A stretch of DNA of 64,000 nucleotides from Chamaea fasciata (taxonomy: Eukaryota; Chordata; Aves; Passeriformes; Sylviidae): positions 30,602,521 through 30,666,520 of the forward strand of contig JARCOQ010000008.1 of assembly GCA_029207755.1 (NCBI GenBank). Direction: 5' to 3'. Shown here in pieces: positions 24,896-37,880 of this stretch; position 1 is the first letter of the stretch, and each line of letters opens with the position of its first letter. The notes under the pieces are model-generated. The model was not told the origin of the DNA, made no database searches, and saw nothing but the letters and a program-made list of their open reading frames with translations. Both the position numbers and the translations under genes were made by a program.

Positions 24896-27800
24896 AGAAT
24901 ACAGGCGCCTTTGCAGGTTTGGAGGGTCAATGGAAGAGGGAAAGTTCCCTTCTGGTTTGCAGGATAAGAGTACAGTTCTGATAACATTGAACCTGGACTT
25001 GCAATCTGGCCCTAATTCCACTGCCAAGTTTGCTCCCAGTTCCCAGCTGCACTGGAGCACCAGCACTGCCAGGAAGTCTTTGGTCACTGAACACCCTGCA
25101 AGGCTCTGTGAATCATCATCTTTCTCTTGACAGAAAAAAAAAATAATAATAATAAAAAAAATATATATCCAGTGAAGAAAATTTTGGGATTTTTACATAT
25201 TGCTTCAAGACTTTATTTGAAAATTTAATCGTTTCCAGTGAATTTTGTCAAGAGATTCCTAAATTCTAGTTTGGTTACCACTGAGCAATGATCACCTAAT
25301 GTTGCCTCTTTCCTTAATGATGATCAGAAATTCATGCCTCCTCATACATAAACATTCTGTGAAGCCTTTAGATCAGTGGACCTCAATAAATCAAGAAAAA
25401 TGGTATCAAGTAGATGAGTTCCAGAGCTGTGCAGGGCAGTGACCTCCCTTCCTTCCTGCTTACCCTCCATCAGGTGCTGATATCTTTCTGTTCCTGTAAC
25501 ATCCACATTGGACAAAAAGCTGTGGGACCTTTTTCAAAGGAGAAACCTGAAGACCCTGTCATTCAAATGCAAACTTTCTTCTTTTAATTTTCTGCAAATA
25601 ATATTAATAAATAGAGAATACTTCTAGAAGTGAGCAAGGTGTGGCTGCTGAATTAAATTATCGTTCACTTAGTAAATCCTTACTTTACAAACAAAAGTGC
25701 ATTCAAAATGACTTCAGAAGTAATTTGCTGAAACTCTGTCTTTCACAACTCTCAAGATCTGGCTCAACAAACATCTTCCAACAGAAGCTGTTGCTTGAGA
25801 TTTAGGCGTATCAGCAGCTTTCCCCACCGTGATCAGCGACACTCCTTGGGTTTTAAAAGGATTGCTTTTTTTCTCTGAGTCGTTTTGTTCATCTTAGGTT
25901 CCCCTTGACACAATAAAGGAAATTTAGCAGAGCAAGGAAGACAAAACTCCACATCTCAGAGCACTGGGGACAGAATTAGAGGCACAGCAGAGCTTAGGGG
26001 CCTGGAGAGCTGCCTCGGTGCAGCCGGGAGCAGGCTGGAGCCAGGTCTCAGTTGCCTGAGGTTGTTAAAACAAAACCAATGCTAATTTTCATTTTTGCTT
26101 GGGGTGATTTTCTTTACCTTTACTCGTCCTCTCGGAGATAAATAAATGCATGCAAACTGCCTGGCCTTGTCCCCACGGTGAAGGTTTCTGCCCCTGGAGT
26201 GAGACTGCGGCCATGCACAAATTAATGTGACATCCAGCACAAGTGAAAGGAAGGAAGTCAGCGTCTGCAGAGTGGGCAATCTGAGGACGTGGTGGTTGGA
26301 GACGAGCATCCATCAGGCCCACAAATGGTTCTGATAGCTGTGAAAAGAGCTTCCCACCCATGGGCAGTTCTCCCTTTCTCATCATCCTTTTTGCCTACCC
26401 TGAGTGTCTGCCTGCTCAGCTACACAAATTGGTTTTGTCTCACCTGGCAGCTGAATAAGGGCATGAAGCTTAAGTGGAGCAATTTCCAACAGGCATTTTT
26501 AGACAGATTGCTGCAGGACTTTGGGGGTAAACTCCCCTGGCATTAGAGGCATGAAAATTTCTGTTGCTGCTCCATATGCTGCTATGTGCTGACCCAGCTG
26601 ATTACTTTTCACAGACTGCATAAACTGAGAGTTTATTTATAGCTACATAAATACTTATAAACTTCAGTGGATTTTCCCAGGCCAGCAGTAACTGCTAAAG
26701 GAGGAAATGGCAACTTTTTCCAGAGGCAGATCCTAGGCCACATAGGTTTTTAAAGGCTAAAACCCAGTGTGAGAACACTGCAGGACAGAGCTTTTGAAGG
26801 AACAGGTGCTAAAAGATGAAGGGACAGTACAGTAAGGGCAGTACCTGCCCTGTAAGTGGTATAAATTGTTTACCAATTAGGATTGAAAGCTAGCACTCCC
26901 ACATTTTACTTTGGGTACCAAAAATTAAAAGGAAGAGAATGAAAAAAGAAGGTTGGATCAACAATATTTTTCCTTTCAAGGAGATGTTCCTTTCATCCCT
27001 CTCTCTGGGATTGTATATTAAGAAATACTTTCTTTCTTGCCATAGTAATGCCTCAAAGAGATAATTGACATCCTGGTAACTGCTTATGACTCGAGAGGAA
27101 GATTTTGAATGCTGGCACATGGTGTACACTTTAGTGTGGCAATTGTGCAAGCTCAGATTTATTGGGACAGTTCCTCGTATCAGTCCAAAGACTGTCACAT
27201 CCCGTTTTCACCAGTGTCATGTAATTAATCTTCCCTTGACTTAGAGTCAGACCTCATCATTCTAAATACCATAATAGATTTTTAAATGAGAACATTAATA
27301 ACAAGGTCTCTCTATTATTTACCTTGGCTGGGGTAATGAAAGCCAAAAAGGAGATGGCTACTCCCAAGGGCAGGCGAGGAGAGGCGTAAGAAGGAAATGA
27401 AGGTTGTTGACCTTCCTGCAGAAGAGCCCAGGGAAAGGGTATGATTTGCAGAGCTTCAGTTCATCACTGAAAAGAGGTTGTTGTTGTAATTTCTATTAAG
27501 TACTTTGGAAGCACTTCCATACGACGGTGATGAGAGCCATAGGCATACTTAGATAGCTCTATTAAACAATAAAAGCATAAAGGTATAATATGCCAGTCTT
27601 TTTTAAAATAAAGAGAGCTATGTTGAACTGGATCTTCTTCTGCCAGTAATTGGACTTAATAGTTTATTTAAATTTGACAATATAAGAATGCCGAGTGGGA
27701 TTTTTGCAAATCAGCTCCAGGTTTTTGGGTTGTATTACAAGTGTATAAGTAAAAAGCCAGAGGCAACAATTCCATCTGAACAGACTTTGGTAAGCTGGGA

Positions 27801-28298
27801 GAGTAGAAGATACTTTACATTCCATGCCTGTATCCTTACTCTTTCTGAAATGTATGTAAAATGCAGATATTTCTATAGATATGGGAACACAGTACACAAG
27901 GCAATGAAATTGTGACACCTCATTCACATACCAAATAAGAACAGAAGCAGCACAATATCAATCTAGCTTCATGACAAGAACTGTGAAGAGAGTAAAATGT
28001 TAGAAAAAACCACAACCTTTTATAAAGGACAGGGTTAAAACTAGACTCTCATGCTACCTTTCTGCCTCTACACTCCATTAAAATGAAAGGGCTAATAAGA
28101 AATGCATTTCAGAGTTCAGTCACAATTATCCAAACCCTACTGAGGACATGGAATGAATGCAGATTATCACAATTTCAAGAAATCAATGGATTTTTCAGGC
28201 AAATGCAGGAATGATGCCACAACTAGAGGCTAGATGCTGAGACTCATGCAAAAAGTTATTCTCCAGCTGTTCTCTGAAAGGCTTCAAAGGATTCTAGA
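24896..28298. other. Gene-free stretch with regulatory-looking patches
   Basis: No gene is recognised. A microsatellite lies at 25134-25168. Three segments look conserved-element-like: about 26080-26240 (retains CpGs and has ATTAATGTGACATCC), about 26600-26690 (dense TTTATTTATAG and AAATACTTATAAAC) and about 27215-27350 (GTAATTAATCTTCC and ATGAGAACATTAATAAC). The segment 27489-27560 faintly resembles the 3' part of a MIR. All are judgements from composition only. Confidence 0.4.
25134..25168. repeat. A-rich/(TAA)n/(TA)n tract
   Basis: A10 leads into four TAA units, then A7 and TATATAT. It is low-complexity DNA. Confidence 0.85.
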
Positions 28299-28340
28299 GC
28301 ATAGAATGGCAAGTGGAGGGAATCAGGCATCTTCTAGCAA
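28299..28340 (-). mobile_element. Possible degenerate CR1 LINE 3' end
   Basis: CATAGAATGGCAAGTGGAGG followed by CATCTTCTAG resembles the reverse complement of a CR1 3' end: the ATTCTATG-type terminus, then the GGAAGGGA..CATCTTCTAG region. It is short and diverged, so it is weaker than the copy at 58142. Confidence 0.35.
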
Positions 28341-29499
28341 AATTTGCACTTTTTGGTACTTCACTGCCCTTTACTAGCGAATATGATGTTATCCAGCTGG
28401 AAACACAGGACCTGAGCCAGGATTGTTTGTACACAGGCAGGGGTTGGAATATCCTCTCTGTGAGCAGTGACCAAACACCCGGGGTGAAATCCCAATGGAG
28501 AAGGGCATGATAGAAAAAGTGGAATCACACCAGGGTGAATATCCACAACTCCAGGCTGACATTGTCAGAAACAGCAGAAGTACTACTCAAGGGCCAAGAT
28601 CCATTGAGGGAAGGTGCCAGAAACACACTGGAAAGCATTCCTTGCTCCTGCTTAACAGCTCTGAGAAAAAGGTGCCTAAAAGCCTATAGAGATATGTAAT
28701 GGAAATTTGCCACAAGGAGCTTACAGTGCAAATGCTGGAGTGGAGCAAGAATTTTGATAAACAGAGCCCAGCTCACAAGGAAGTGTTCTGACTAGAGTCA
28801 TCAGCAAGGAAATCCTGAGAATACAGAATTGCAGTCATATTCTGAGGTACCTGAAGTCTCCAAATAGTATGAGAGATTTAGAACATATTTTCAGGACAAT
28901 GTGCTGGTCTTCATTACTATTTACAGGTAAATTCTCCAGACAAGGTACAAAATATCCCAGTGTTTTAGTGTTGTACACATTTTCCAACCTCTCTATTTTT
29001 GTTTTGTGCCTTATCTTTTAATAACAATGACAGCAGTACCACAGCTGGGAGAATCAGAAAAGGGGACATGAAATACGGTCAGTCAGAGTGACACCCTTTA
29101 CTTTTATTATTTCAAATGACAAATTTGATTTGAGAGCTTTTGGGGGGTACTATTCTTAATTTATAACAAAAGATGTTGAAATTGATGAATAGATCATTGT
29201 ATTCCAGAATGGCACCTTGAAATGTTAAAAGCATTAATCTAAAATGATATACTATATCCAGAAACTGAAATGGGTTAGTATGACTTTTCTTCCTTCCAAA
29301 AATTCATTGAAGGAAATCCAGCTCTGGACAATACAGCTTTCTAAAAGTTTCTTGCCTCAAATATCATGTAATTTCCAAGTTATTTCCCAAATGTTCTGTA
29401 ACTTGCAAACAGCAATTAACAGAAACAGACCTTTATAATCATATCATCATCATTATAATATCTTTTTCTATGACGTATTTTCTCTGATGATTCCTAGAG

Positions 29500-29520
29500 C
29501 ACTTTGTAAATCACAAAGTG
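29500..29520. repeat. Inverted repeat with ACAAAG cores
   Basis: CACTTTGT (29500-29507) and ACAAAGTG (29513-29520) form a perfect 8 bp inverted repeat around a 5 bp spacer. Each arm contains ACAAAG, a SOX/TCF-like core. Function is unproven. Confidence 0.5.
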
Positions 29521-29717
29521 GTAAAGTCAAGCATGCTGCCAGTTCATGACAGGAGCAAAAAGGAAAGGAACTTGCTGAAAACAGATATTTGGTTTTCTGT
29601 CTGCTGACCTGAGAGAACAATCCATGAAACAGAGTAAAGGAAATGAACACAAAACAGTCAGGACAGGACTGTCTAGAATCACTTGATTACCCCAGGCTCT
29701 GTAGGGGTGGGAAGATA

Positions 29718-29758
29718 GGAAGAGAGATATTTACTGATGGGAAGAGAGACATATTTAC
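29718..29758. repeat. Short imperfect tandem duplication
   Basis: GGAAGAGAGATATTTACT (29718-29735) is followed 22 bp later by GGAAGAGAGACATATTTACT (29740-29758), which differs by small insertions. Confidence 0.7.
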
Positions 29759-30070
29759 TATCACATCCTTTTAAAAGCACTCAGACACCCTTGTTAACCT
29801 CATGGATAAATGTATGAGATACCCACAACACAAGGGTCACAAGATGTCCTAAGGAATTTCCAGTTTAAATAGACATGACAGCCAGAGAGTAGGAAAGGAG
29901 GAATATTTTCATAACCAGTCATACATAAGGTTTTGAAGCACCTACAGGTTATGTGCCAGCAGGCTCATCCCTATCACTGGACGGACATTAAGGCTATTTA
30001 ACTGAAACTGTTGCAGACCTGATCTCTCAAAGAGTTGTAGGTCTTCCTTGTGCAGCCTTTTTTTCTGCTC

Positions 30071-30125
30071 AAAGTCCCAGTAAAGTCAATAGCAAATGCT
30101 GTCAGGATGCAGAACCAGGCCCGTG
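30071..30125. repeat. Possible ancient amniote repeat fragment
   Basis: AAGTCCCAGTAAAGTCAATA followed by AGAACCAGGCCC resembles old sauropsid repeat phrases of the type 'CCAGTGAAGTCAATGGGAG...CAGGCCC'. It is degenerate and family assignment is not possible by eye. Confidence 0.4.
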
Positions 30126-33100
30126 TGCCTTGAATGGTTCCTGAACAGAATTGTCCTCAGCAGGTCTAACTACTAATTTCTCTTCACTTCAAAAATGGGG
30201 TTTAAAGCACCCTGAAAGCTTTCTGTACATACATGTGTAATAACCAAGGCTCTGTCCTTCAAGACTTACATGCCCATAAAGTATATATCAAATAGCTACA
30301 ACCTTGAAGATACTCCAATGCACAATGTTTTGTTCTTGCTGGCTCTTTCCAGCGACTTTTCACACACGTTTTGCACCCTGATGTTCAGGTTTCTTTAGCA
30401 GAAAAAGTGGGTGACAAAGCTTAGAGCAAGAAGCAAAAGGAGTGGGCCTGTAATAGTGATTTACTGAATGCCAAAAGTGATCCCTTGCCTATGTGAGCTA
30501 ATTCATCATGCCAACAAGACCAGAAGTGGCTGTAGCAGTGGTACTGCTCTAAGGCTGCAAAACCAATCTTATTGCCAAATTCCCCAAAGGAAAAAGAGAA
30601 AAGAGCAGCTCTGTTTAATGGATCATGATAAGTCACAATTGTCATTACTGCGTTTCAGGGCAACATGCTTTATTTAGCTCTTTAACCTTGGACTATTTGT
30701 TATCAGCACAGTTGAGAATAGTTTGTATTCATTAGGAGACTTGTTTATTTTGTAACATAATCCTTTTCTTTGTTAACATGAAAGCACAGCAGATGAAGCA
30801 CAGTTCATCCAAGTCTGCAATGTTGTTCCATAAAAATTGTCTCCTGATAAATGATTGCCAGGATTAGATTTTATGGGGTAGATTCATAAGAAATTTCAGT
30901 CTTGTTCCCATATGATTCTTACATAATAGGAAACATGCAAAACATAGTTAAAAGTGCAATTTCTGGTCATTCAGTAAACGCTCCTTTCTTTCATTTTTCT
31001 GGGCAGTATAAGAAATGATTGCATGTTTTGTGGATTTATTAAGCTTGGAAGAATTTGTTTTAAGCATGTCAACTTTTCCCTGTAATTTGAACACAAATTT
31101 TTGCTTGCATTCCCTTTGGATCATTAAACAAAAAAAAGCCAAAACCAAAATGTAAACATGGTTTTGCTCCTCTCATCCTGCTCACACCCAGCTTCAGGAA
31201 AGACTTCAGCACACAGATGAGTGAGAAAATTACACTAGAACAGGTGGCTGCTGTTTTATGGCAACACTCTTGCATTTCCGTAAGCAGCTTGCAATTCCTG
31301 TTTGCATCCACAGGCTTTCAGGTCACCAACACAGAGAGAAAGAAAATTCTCACAAATTTTATTCTCCCCTCCCAAAATTCCGGCTTCTCTGAGCTTCAAG
31401 GTAGGCTGGAAGAAGTGGAAGTACAAAGGAAACAAGGTTTCTAGTCGACATGAAAATGTGTATTTAGATGACTTCTTCAGTGTGTCCTTGAGCAGACACA
31501 TTTATCAAGTGGAAAATGTCTCCTCAGATAAACTAGATGTAATACCAATAGAAAACATCAGAATGTCTGTCAAGAACATTGCACTGGCCATTGCTTGGGC
31601 CCATGTTAATAAAGGAATGTTAACTCTTGGAATATGGGATCATGGGGATTTAATGCAGATTCAAACACCTAATTTCATTTGTTAAGCACTCAAATTTCTT
31701 TTAAAACTGACATTGCTCTCTATTTGCAATTGAGAAATTGATGGGTTTTTCCTGTAACTTTCTTGCTGTGGCTCTTCATAGCAGACCAGATCAGAAGTGG
31801 CCATTCTGCACCTTGGGAAGGTTTTTTCTGTGTGGCTGGCCTGAGTTTTTGCCTTCCTTCCTTTCTGCTTAACTGTGCAGAGGAGGTGATACATTTATAT
31901 TTCCACATCTTTCTCAAGTATGGAGATTAGCAGACATTTGTCCTCGGAGCAGAAGTGAGGACAGACCCAGAAATCTCTAACACAGGCTGCTAGGAATATT
32001 TTTTATTAAATAAGAAAGAGGTATCTCTTTGAGTGTGAAAAAAATATCAACAATGTTCATATTAAAGGTGAACTTCTGAACCCGATGTGCTTATGGTAGG
32101 AATATCTTGTTCACCTATTCCTCTCCAGGAATTTTTTCCATAAAGCTTTATGATGGAACACATAGTAAACAGAAACAATCTTCATCATTCACGATCATTT
32201 AATCATGCTCACAGCACACACTTCATCCCAGCTGCACTCTGGATTTGGGGGTTCTCTCCCTCCCATCCACTGGGCAGAGATAAATTTGGGTAGGCTTTGA
32301 TGTGTTTGGACTTCTGCTTCTAAAAGAGGGAAGGGAAAAGTACCTGAAACAAAGTAATTTATGTTTCAGCAACAAAAATTCCACATGTATGGTCAGGCTA
32401 TTGAGTTTTTTCAAGAGAGGAAAAGTAGAATTTCACTTATAGTTTTGAGATGGTTTGTTATCTGGATGAATCAATAATGTAGCTCTTGGTGCTACAAGAT
32501 CACCAGGTGAATTTCCTAAAAGCTGGTTGGAGTAACCTGAGTATGGATCCAGCACCTCACTGCACAACTGACTCTTTCCAGGACAGACAGTGAGGGTCTG
32601 TGTGAGACCAAAAGCTCATTACAACCACTCTTCTACATTAAAAGGTCTTGATTCCAGCAGGGTTTGGATTCCACAGGAGGAGCCTTCTGGGGTTATAACC
32701 ACACTTAAGGATCTCTGGAAATGCCTCTCGGGTTTCCTTTGTGCTGCTGGAAACCCAATGCCCTTGAGAGATATCCTGAAGTTTTGTTCTTTGAAGGAGA
32801 GCATAGCTGTGGTTGGTGGAGGGCTGGCAGGCCCAAGGGTGGGTGAAGCACAGTAGCTGCTCTGGCCTGTGGCACACATGGGAGTGTTTGTGTCTCCCCT
32901 GTGTGTTTGCCGACGGCTGTCTCCTGACACTGGACAGATTCCTGACATGAGGAGCTGGCCCCGGCTGTCTGGAGGCTGGAGCACATCCCTGGGACACCAC
33001 GAGAGGCTTTAACCGCTCTGCCTCAGGAGCCAGAGGCATGAATTTCACAGAACATCCTACAACCACCTCTGGGACAAAAGGACACATGGTCCTCAAGAGG

Positions 33101-33506
33101 AGTGATTTGTGTGCTGCACGTAAAGAGCTATAGTAAAAACCTGGCTTCCTGCTAGGATGGAACCCACTTCTGAATTTATCCAAGACCAGCAATGTTTCCA
33201 TCACACAAACCTCTAGCTTTGGCCTCATTTAACAAAAAACAGCTTCGGAATGAAAAGTAACTTTGTGCTGGAAACTGGCGTGTGCACTGGTATGCCCAGG
33301 AGCCAGCCTTCCCTTTCTCCATATGTATTCTAAGAGGTTGATCTGTTCTCAAGCAACAGACATCTAAATGGGTCACTGTTTATTTGTAAATCTAAGATCT
33401 GCTCTTCTGCCTCTTGTGCTAAAGCTATGCTTGTTCCAGGGTTACAACTTTTTTCTGAGTGCCCACAAATTAGCAGCTATCCTTAATTCCGTTACTTCCA
33501 AAAGAC
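30126..33506. other. Gene-free non-coding stretch
   Basis: No gene is recognised. The longest open frame of the window (32638-33228, minus, 196 codons) lies here in a locally GC-richer segment. It shows no domain, signal or repeat structure and is treated as chance. The frame at 31302-31685 (127 codons) overlaps an acceptor-like TTTGCATCCACAG and a donor-like AAGGTAGGC but is likewise unrecognised. Confidence 0.5.
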
Positions 33507-33611
33507 TCAAGCTTTTGTTGTTTTTCTGTTTCATTGGGGGTTTTCTTGTTTTGTTTGGATTTTTTTGGGGTTTTTTTTGTTTGTTTGTTTGTTTATTTGG
33601 GTTTTTTTGAG
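33507..33611. repeat. T/G-rich low-complexity tract with (GTTT)n
   Basis: A plus-strand T-rich tract that includes T7G4T8 (33560-33578), four perfect GTTT units (33579-33594) and a final GGGTTTTTTT. It makes an artificial Phe/Leu-rich open frame. Confidence 0.85.
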
Positions 33612-36600
33612 CTACAATGCATCTGAATATCACAGTGGCATCTCTTAAAAAAAAAAAGACTGTGTTACATAATTGGAAGAATAAGATACCCTGAATGTTT
33701 TGATATTCTGTTGATTTCTGCATAGAAGAGAAAAAAAACATTTGGAAGTCTCCTCTTCAAAATTACTTTTTGTGCCATGAAACATGCCTGGCAATCATTA
33801 AATACAGAATGAACTACTTAAGCCAGCAAGCTTGGCAAAACCTATAGAACCTTCTTTCTGTTATCATTCTGCCTATATTTAGCATTACATACCACAACAT
33901 TTTTTTAAAAAAAATCCTTATTTTTCTCCATATTTGGAAGTGTGTCCAATATCTCCAGTCAGAGAAGAGCTATGAACTCTCCAGCATCCCTGTTTTGTAC
34001 ATCTGGTAGCACAGCAGTGGTTAGGTGGTTTAGGCAGGGTAAAAACAGTGTTCTGGGAAAGGATCAGGCCATCTGACTATACACAAAGCAAACAGGCAGC
34101 ACCAGCAAAGCCAAGGGTTTCCAGAAGGTTTCAGGTTTTCTGTGGATAGGTGCAGAAACACCAGAGGGAAGTCTGGCCTTCCTGGAAAACTCTGGCCTTG
34201 TACCACTGCTCACAGCATCACAGCCCTTGGCTCCAATTCCATATGGGAGAGAGGTTTTGTGGGAAGAAAACAACCATCCAAACAAAAAAAACCTGCCCAG
34301 GTCACTGTCACTAGATAACATAAGCACAGGACTGTCTAGCTTCTCATGAAGACACTAAAATACCCCAGACAAATATGTAAAATTATTACTGGAATTGAAT
34401 TACTGACTCATTTAAGGGCATTCTTCCATCTAAGACAGTTCAAGCAACATGCAAGTTCAAGGAAGGAGGTAATGAGATCAGGGAATGATAATGCACATCA
34501 GATTAAGTGTGTGGTTAAGGGAAAATGCAGCAACCAAAAAGAAAATCAAACAGAATTCTAGGCTGTGTGACAAAAGCAACAGCTTCTTTTCTTATATGTG
34601 CAGAAAGCTGCTTTTTGGATATTGTGTATGACTTGAGGCCTGGATGATATGGAGAGAATGATCAGACACTTCTTTCTGTTAAACCTCAAGAATTAGTTCC
34701 CTGAAGGTCTTGAGAGGATGAGAAAAATAAGTCCAAGTGTTTGAAATTTAAGAAAGTTTGGTCAAATATTACCTCTTTTGTTACTGTTCCTCTGTCCTTC
34801 TCTTGGGACTCAACAACATCTTGTGATAGGCACTTCGGATGCAGTAGTCACAGAGATCACATACAGTGAGACAATTTAAGATGTAGGGCTGAGATATCCT
34901 CTATATTTCTACTTCCAAAGCCCTCAAAAATGAAAAGAGGCATTAACAATGGATAGCATTGAAATGTAGACTGAATCAACTTGAGAACTTCCACCACCAT
35001 CTCTAGATTCAGCTACTGTAAATGGAGGCATGAAGCCTACCTCCAGCACAAAAAAAAAGAATAAACAAGAATGAGAATTTTAGCTCTGAAAGACCTGGAA
35101 TATTTAACTCTTGGAGCAAGGAGAAGAAAGAAAAAGAAATGAGCTGGGGGCTGATTTTGTAACAAATGAGGGCAATATGAGCCAAACAAGAGCTTCCCGT
35201 CACCTCCCAAGTGTCCCAGCTTCGTATCCCTCCCACCTCTCCCTCTCAGTAAGACATTTCCCAAGAGACCCCACAGTGCCTGTCATGTGATAGGTCAAAA
35301 TAAAAAGTATGGACAGTAATGGCCCATAAAGAGCACAGGGGCATGAAGCATCCAAACCACATCTGCCTCAAAATACTGCTGTGGCTTGACCAGATACTTG
35401 ATTGCATCAAACTACTTCCAGTGCAATATTTTGACTCAATGCATTTAGAGTTTTAGATGTGGGTCAGATGGATTAGGAATTACACATTTTATAAAAGGTC
35501 CCCCCACTGAAAACAAAAGACTCGCAACACCAAGAGTTTTCCCCCAGCTAAAATTATCAGTTTTGCGAAAGTTGAGTGTTGCCAGAAGGTTTTTGAGAGC
35601 TTGTCAGTCATAAAACAGAAAACAAAGGATCATATAACCATACCAACAAAGAGGTCCAAGATGCAATTATTAGGGCTGCTGACCTCTTCTTCACCCTTTG
35701 CCTGCATAAGAGGGAGATGAATGCCACTTGCTGCCCTAAAGGGAGAGGTCAGGCTGTGGTTGGCCTGAGAATAGAGCAATCAGGACATCATCTGCATTGA
35801 AAGTTGGGAAAAGAAACCAAACCCAATAAAGCTGAAGTAACAAGACAGCTTGAAAGTCGTAATGAGATTGACGATGAACACTCAAGGCAAAGCATCTGTT
35901 TTTTTTCCTCTGCTACAAGGCTCATTTCTATTTTGCTGGCTATCCCAGGCCATCTTTTTTTCCCCAGCTCATTGCTTTGATTCTTTCTGCTGCTTCCCAC
36001 TAATTTGGCCTGTGCAAAGCCCCATCAGCAAATTAGTAAAGGCTGCCTTAACCTGAGGTTAAATACTAGATCTTTCTCTTAGCAAAACTGGTAGCAAGCT
36101 TGACCTTGGCAAGTTCAACTGCTTTGCAAGACTGCACCATAAGAAAGGAAGTGCAGGACATGACAGGAATATCATAGGAGTGGTGTGTAGCCCCTGGATC
36201 CACCTTTCCTTGGTAGTTTCTCCAATAAATCTCCATCTGGTGTGATGTGTGTCCCCAGAGCTAAATACTGAGAGGAGCTCGTGGCCCAGCAGTGAGCCTC
36301 CAGTGCTGTGCTAGGTTGTTGGTACTCTGATAATTCAGCCGAGAATAGGAATCCACGTGGAGAGAATCCTGCTGACCTGATCCCAGCTCCTCCTGCTCAC
36401 AAACTCTTCTGGGGATATTTTTTTTAGGCTGACAGTGTCCGCACTTGTTTTCATTTGCCTGCCATGATCTCCTCCCCAGCGGATAAGATGTGGCACGAGG
36501 GAAATGAATGACACTAAGACACAGATGTTTGAGTAGCTGGGGTTCCTTCCACTTTTCCTCATCCTGCTCTCATCTCCCACTTGTCTGCATTAATTTGGCG

Positions 36601-37880
36601 AGAATTAGAGAATTCTCTTTGGTTAGTCACTCAGAACACTGGTGACAGGTGAATGCAGCTGTCATTTCAGAACATGACAATTCACTCCTCAATACAATAG
36701 AAAGATAAAAATGACTAAAAAACAAACAAACAACAACAAAAAAACCCCCAAGAAACCAAAACACCTCACCCCTAAATCACCCAGCATCACTCAAAGAGTG
36801 GTCCCAAACACAAAGTCCAGATAATACCCAGAGTGTGTCTGCTGTCCAGCACCCCTCCATGCTTCCAACCATCAGGAAGGAAGAAGCTGATGTGTCACCT
36901 AACAGAATCATCTCATAAATCTCTTCTACCATATTTGTTGGTGATGGTGGTGATGACTTTTCTGGGGAGGGGAGAACAGCTCTGCTTATTTTATTTTTCA
37001 GTGTTTATGGAGCTTTTTTGCTCTTTTTACATCTGTGATAAACAGAGCTTCTGACTACTGCAGCTATTTGGCAATAAATGAAATGCAAAATCACTTGTGG
37101 CAGGCAGTCACTTTGGATTTTCTGATATCTATTAGCACTCCAAAATATCTGAATGGCCTCACCCTGGTTAGTTTAGCATATGCTAAGCAAAATTCTCCTG
37201 CATGGTGTTTTTTTGCCTATCATTTGTCATCTGCAAATAGAATAAGAAAGAATCAACTTCCGAAAAACAGCAATATGTTCTGTATAGAGACCAGTGTTGC
37301 TAAAAACACATGGCAATAAGCAAATGAATAATCTGTCAGTTTCCCAGTCTGATAATCTGGGCTCGGCATCTCTTCAATTCTAGTGATGCTTTTATCAGCC
37401 CCTTTCTGCAACCCTTGGTTATTGGAGAAACCCAGTGAAAGCCATGAGGAGCCTCACCTGGACACAGAAGTGAAACTGGCCAATGCCACAGCATGTTTTG
37501 CATTTGGACTGGTACTTCTCAGGGTGGGCTCATGGAGAGCCCAACATAATCAGCTGCTGGGGAGGAGAATAATGGGCTTTTTGCGTTTCCTAAGTCCCAC
37601 TTGTTTTAGCTACGGAGATACTAAGTTGCAGTGATGAAGAGATGCTCCCAGGCTCCAGAGAAAGTGAGGTCACCACAGCACCACCAAGTCCTTCAGGAGA
37701 TCCCCCAAGGACACGACACTCCTCAGCTGCTCTGCAGACGGCTAAATCTGTTTGTCACAGGCCAGGAGTTTGTCTCCATTCCCAATATGTATAGTAAGGA
37801 TAATACTGTTTATCCCATGGGGAAGTTCTGGGGGCTTAGGTAATGTGTATACATGGCTTTCGAAATATAATCCCCTCCAA
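33612..37880. other. Gene-free non-coding stretch
   Basis: No gene is recognised. It holds an A11 run at 33647-33657, an (AAAC)n-like tract at 36716-36749, and a short segment at 36094-36118 with TTGACCTTGGCAAGTTCAAC that matches the MIR core (TGACCTTGGGCAAGTTACTT) well but has little flanking support. Confidence 0.5.
36716..36749. repeat. (AAAC)n-like tract ending A7C5
   Basis: Imperfect CAAA and CAA units lead into seven A and five C bases. It is low-complexity DNA. Confidence 0.8.

Larger units (their letters stand above)
28341..30070. other. Gene-free non-coding stretch
   Basis: No gene is recognised. It contains a 22 bp period duplication (29718-29758) and an inverted repeat with CACTTTGT/ACAAAGTG arms (29500-29520). 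Confidence 0.5.

Noticed and set aside
31302..31685. 127-codon frame with acceptor-like and donor-like sites (31313-31401)
   Set aside because: The splice-like pair is weaker than at 14712, the peptide is not recognised, and other frames are open across the same segment.
32638..33228. Longest open frame, 196 codons, minus strand
   Set aside because: No recognisable domain or signal. It lies in locally GC-richer DNA with open frames in other phases, and no splice or promoter context supports it.
33368..33610. Hydrophobic Phe/Leu-rich 80-codon frame that looks like a membrane peptide
   Set aside because: It is the translation of the T/G-rich low-complexity tract.
36094..36118. MIR core-like TGACCTTGGCAAGTT
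   Set aside because: A 16 bp core match only. The flanks do not follow the SINE consensus, so it is noted but not called.
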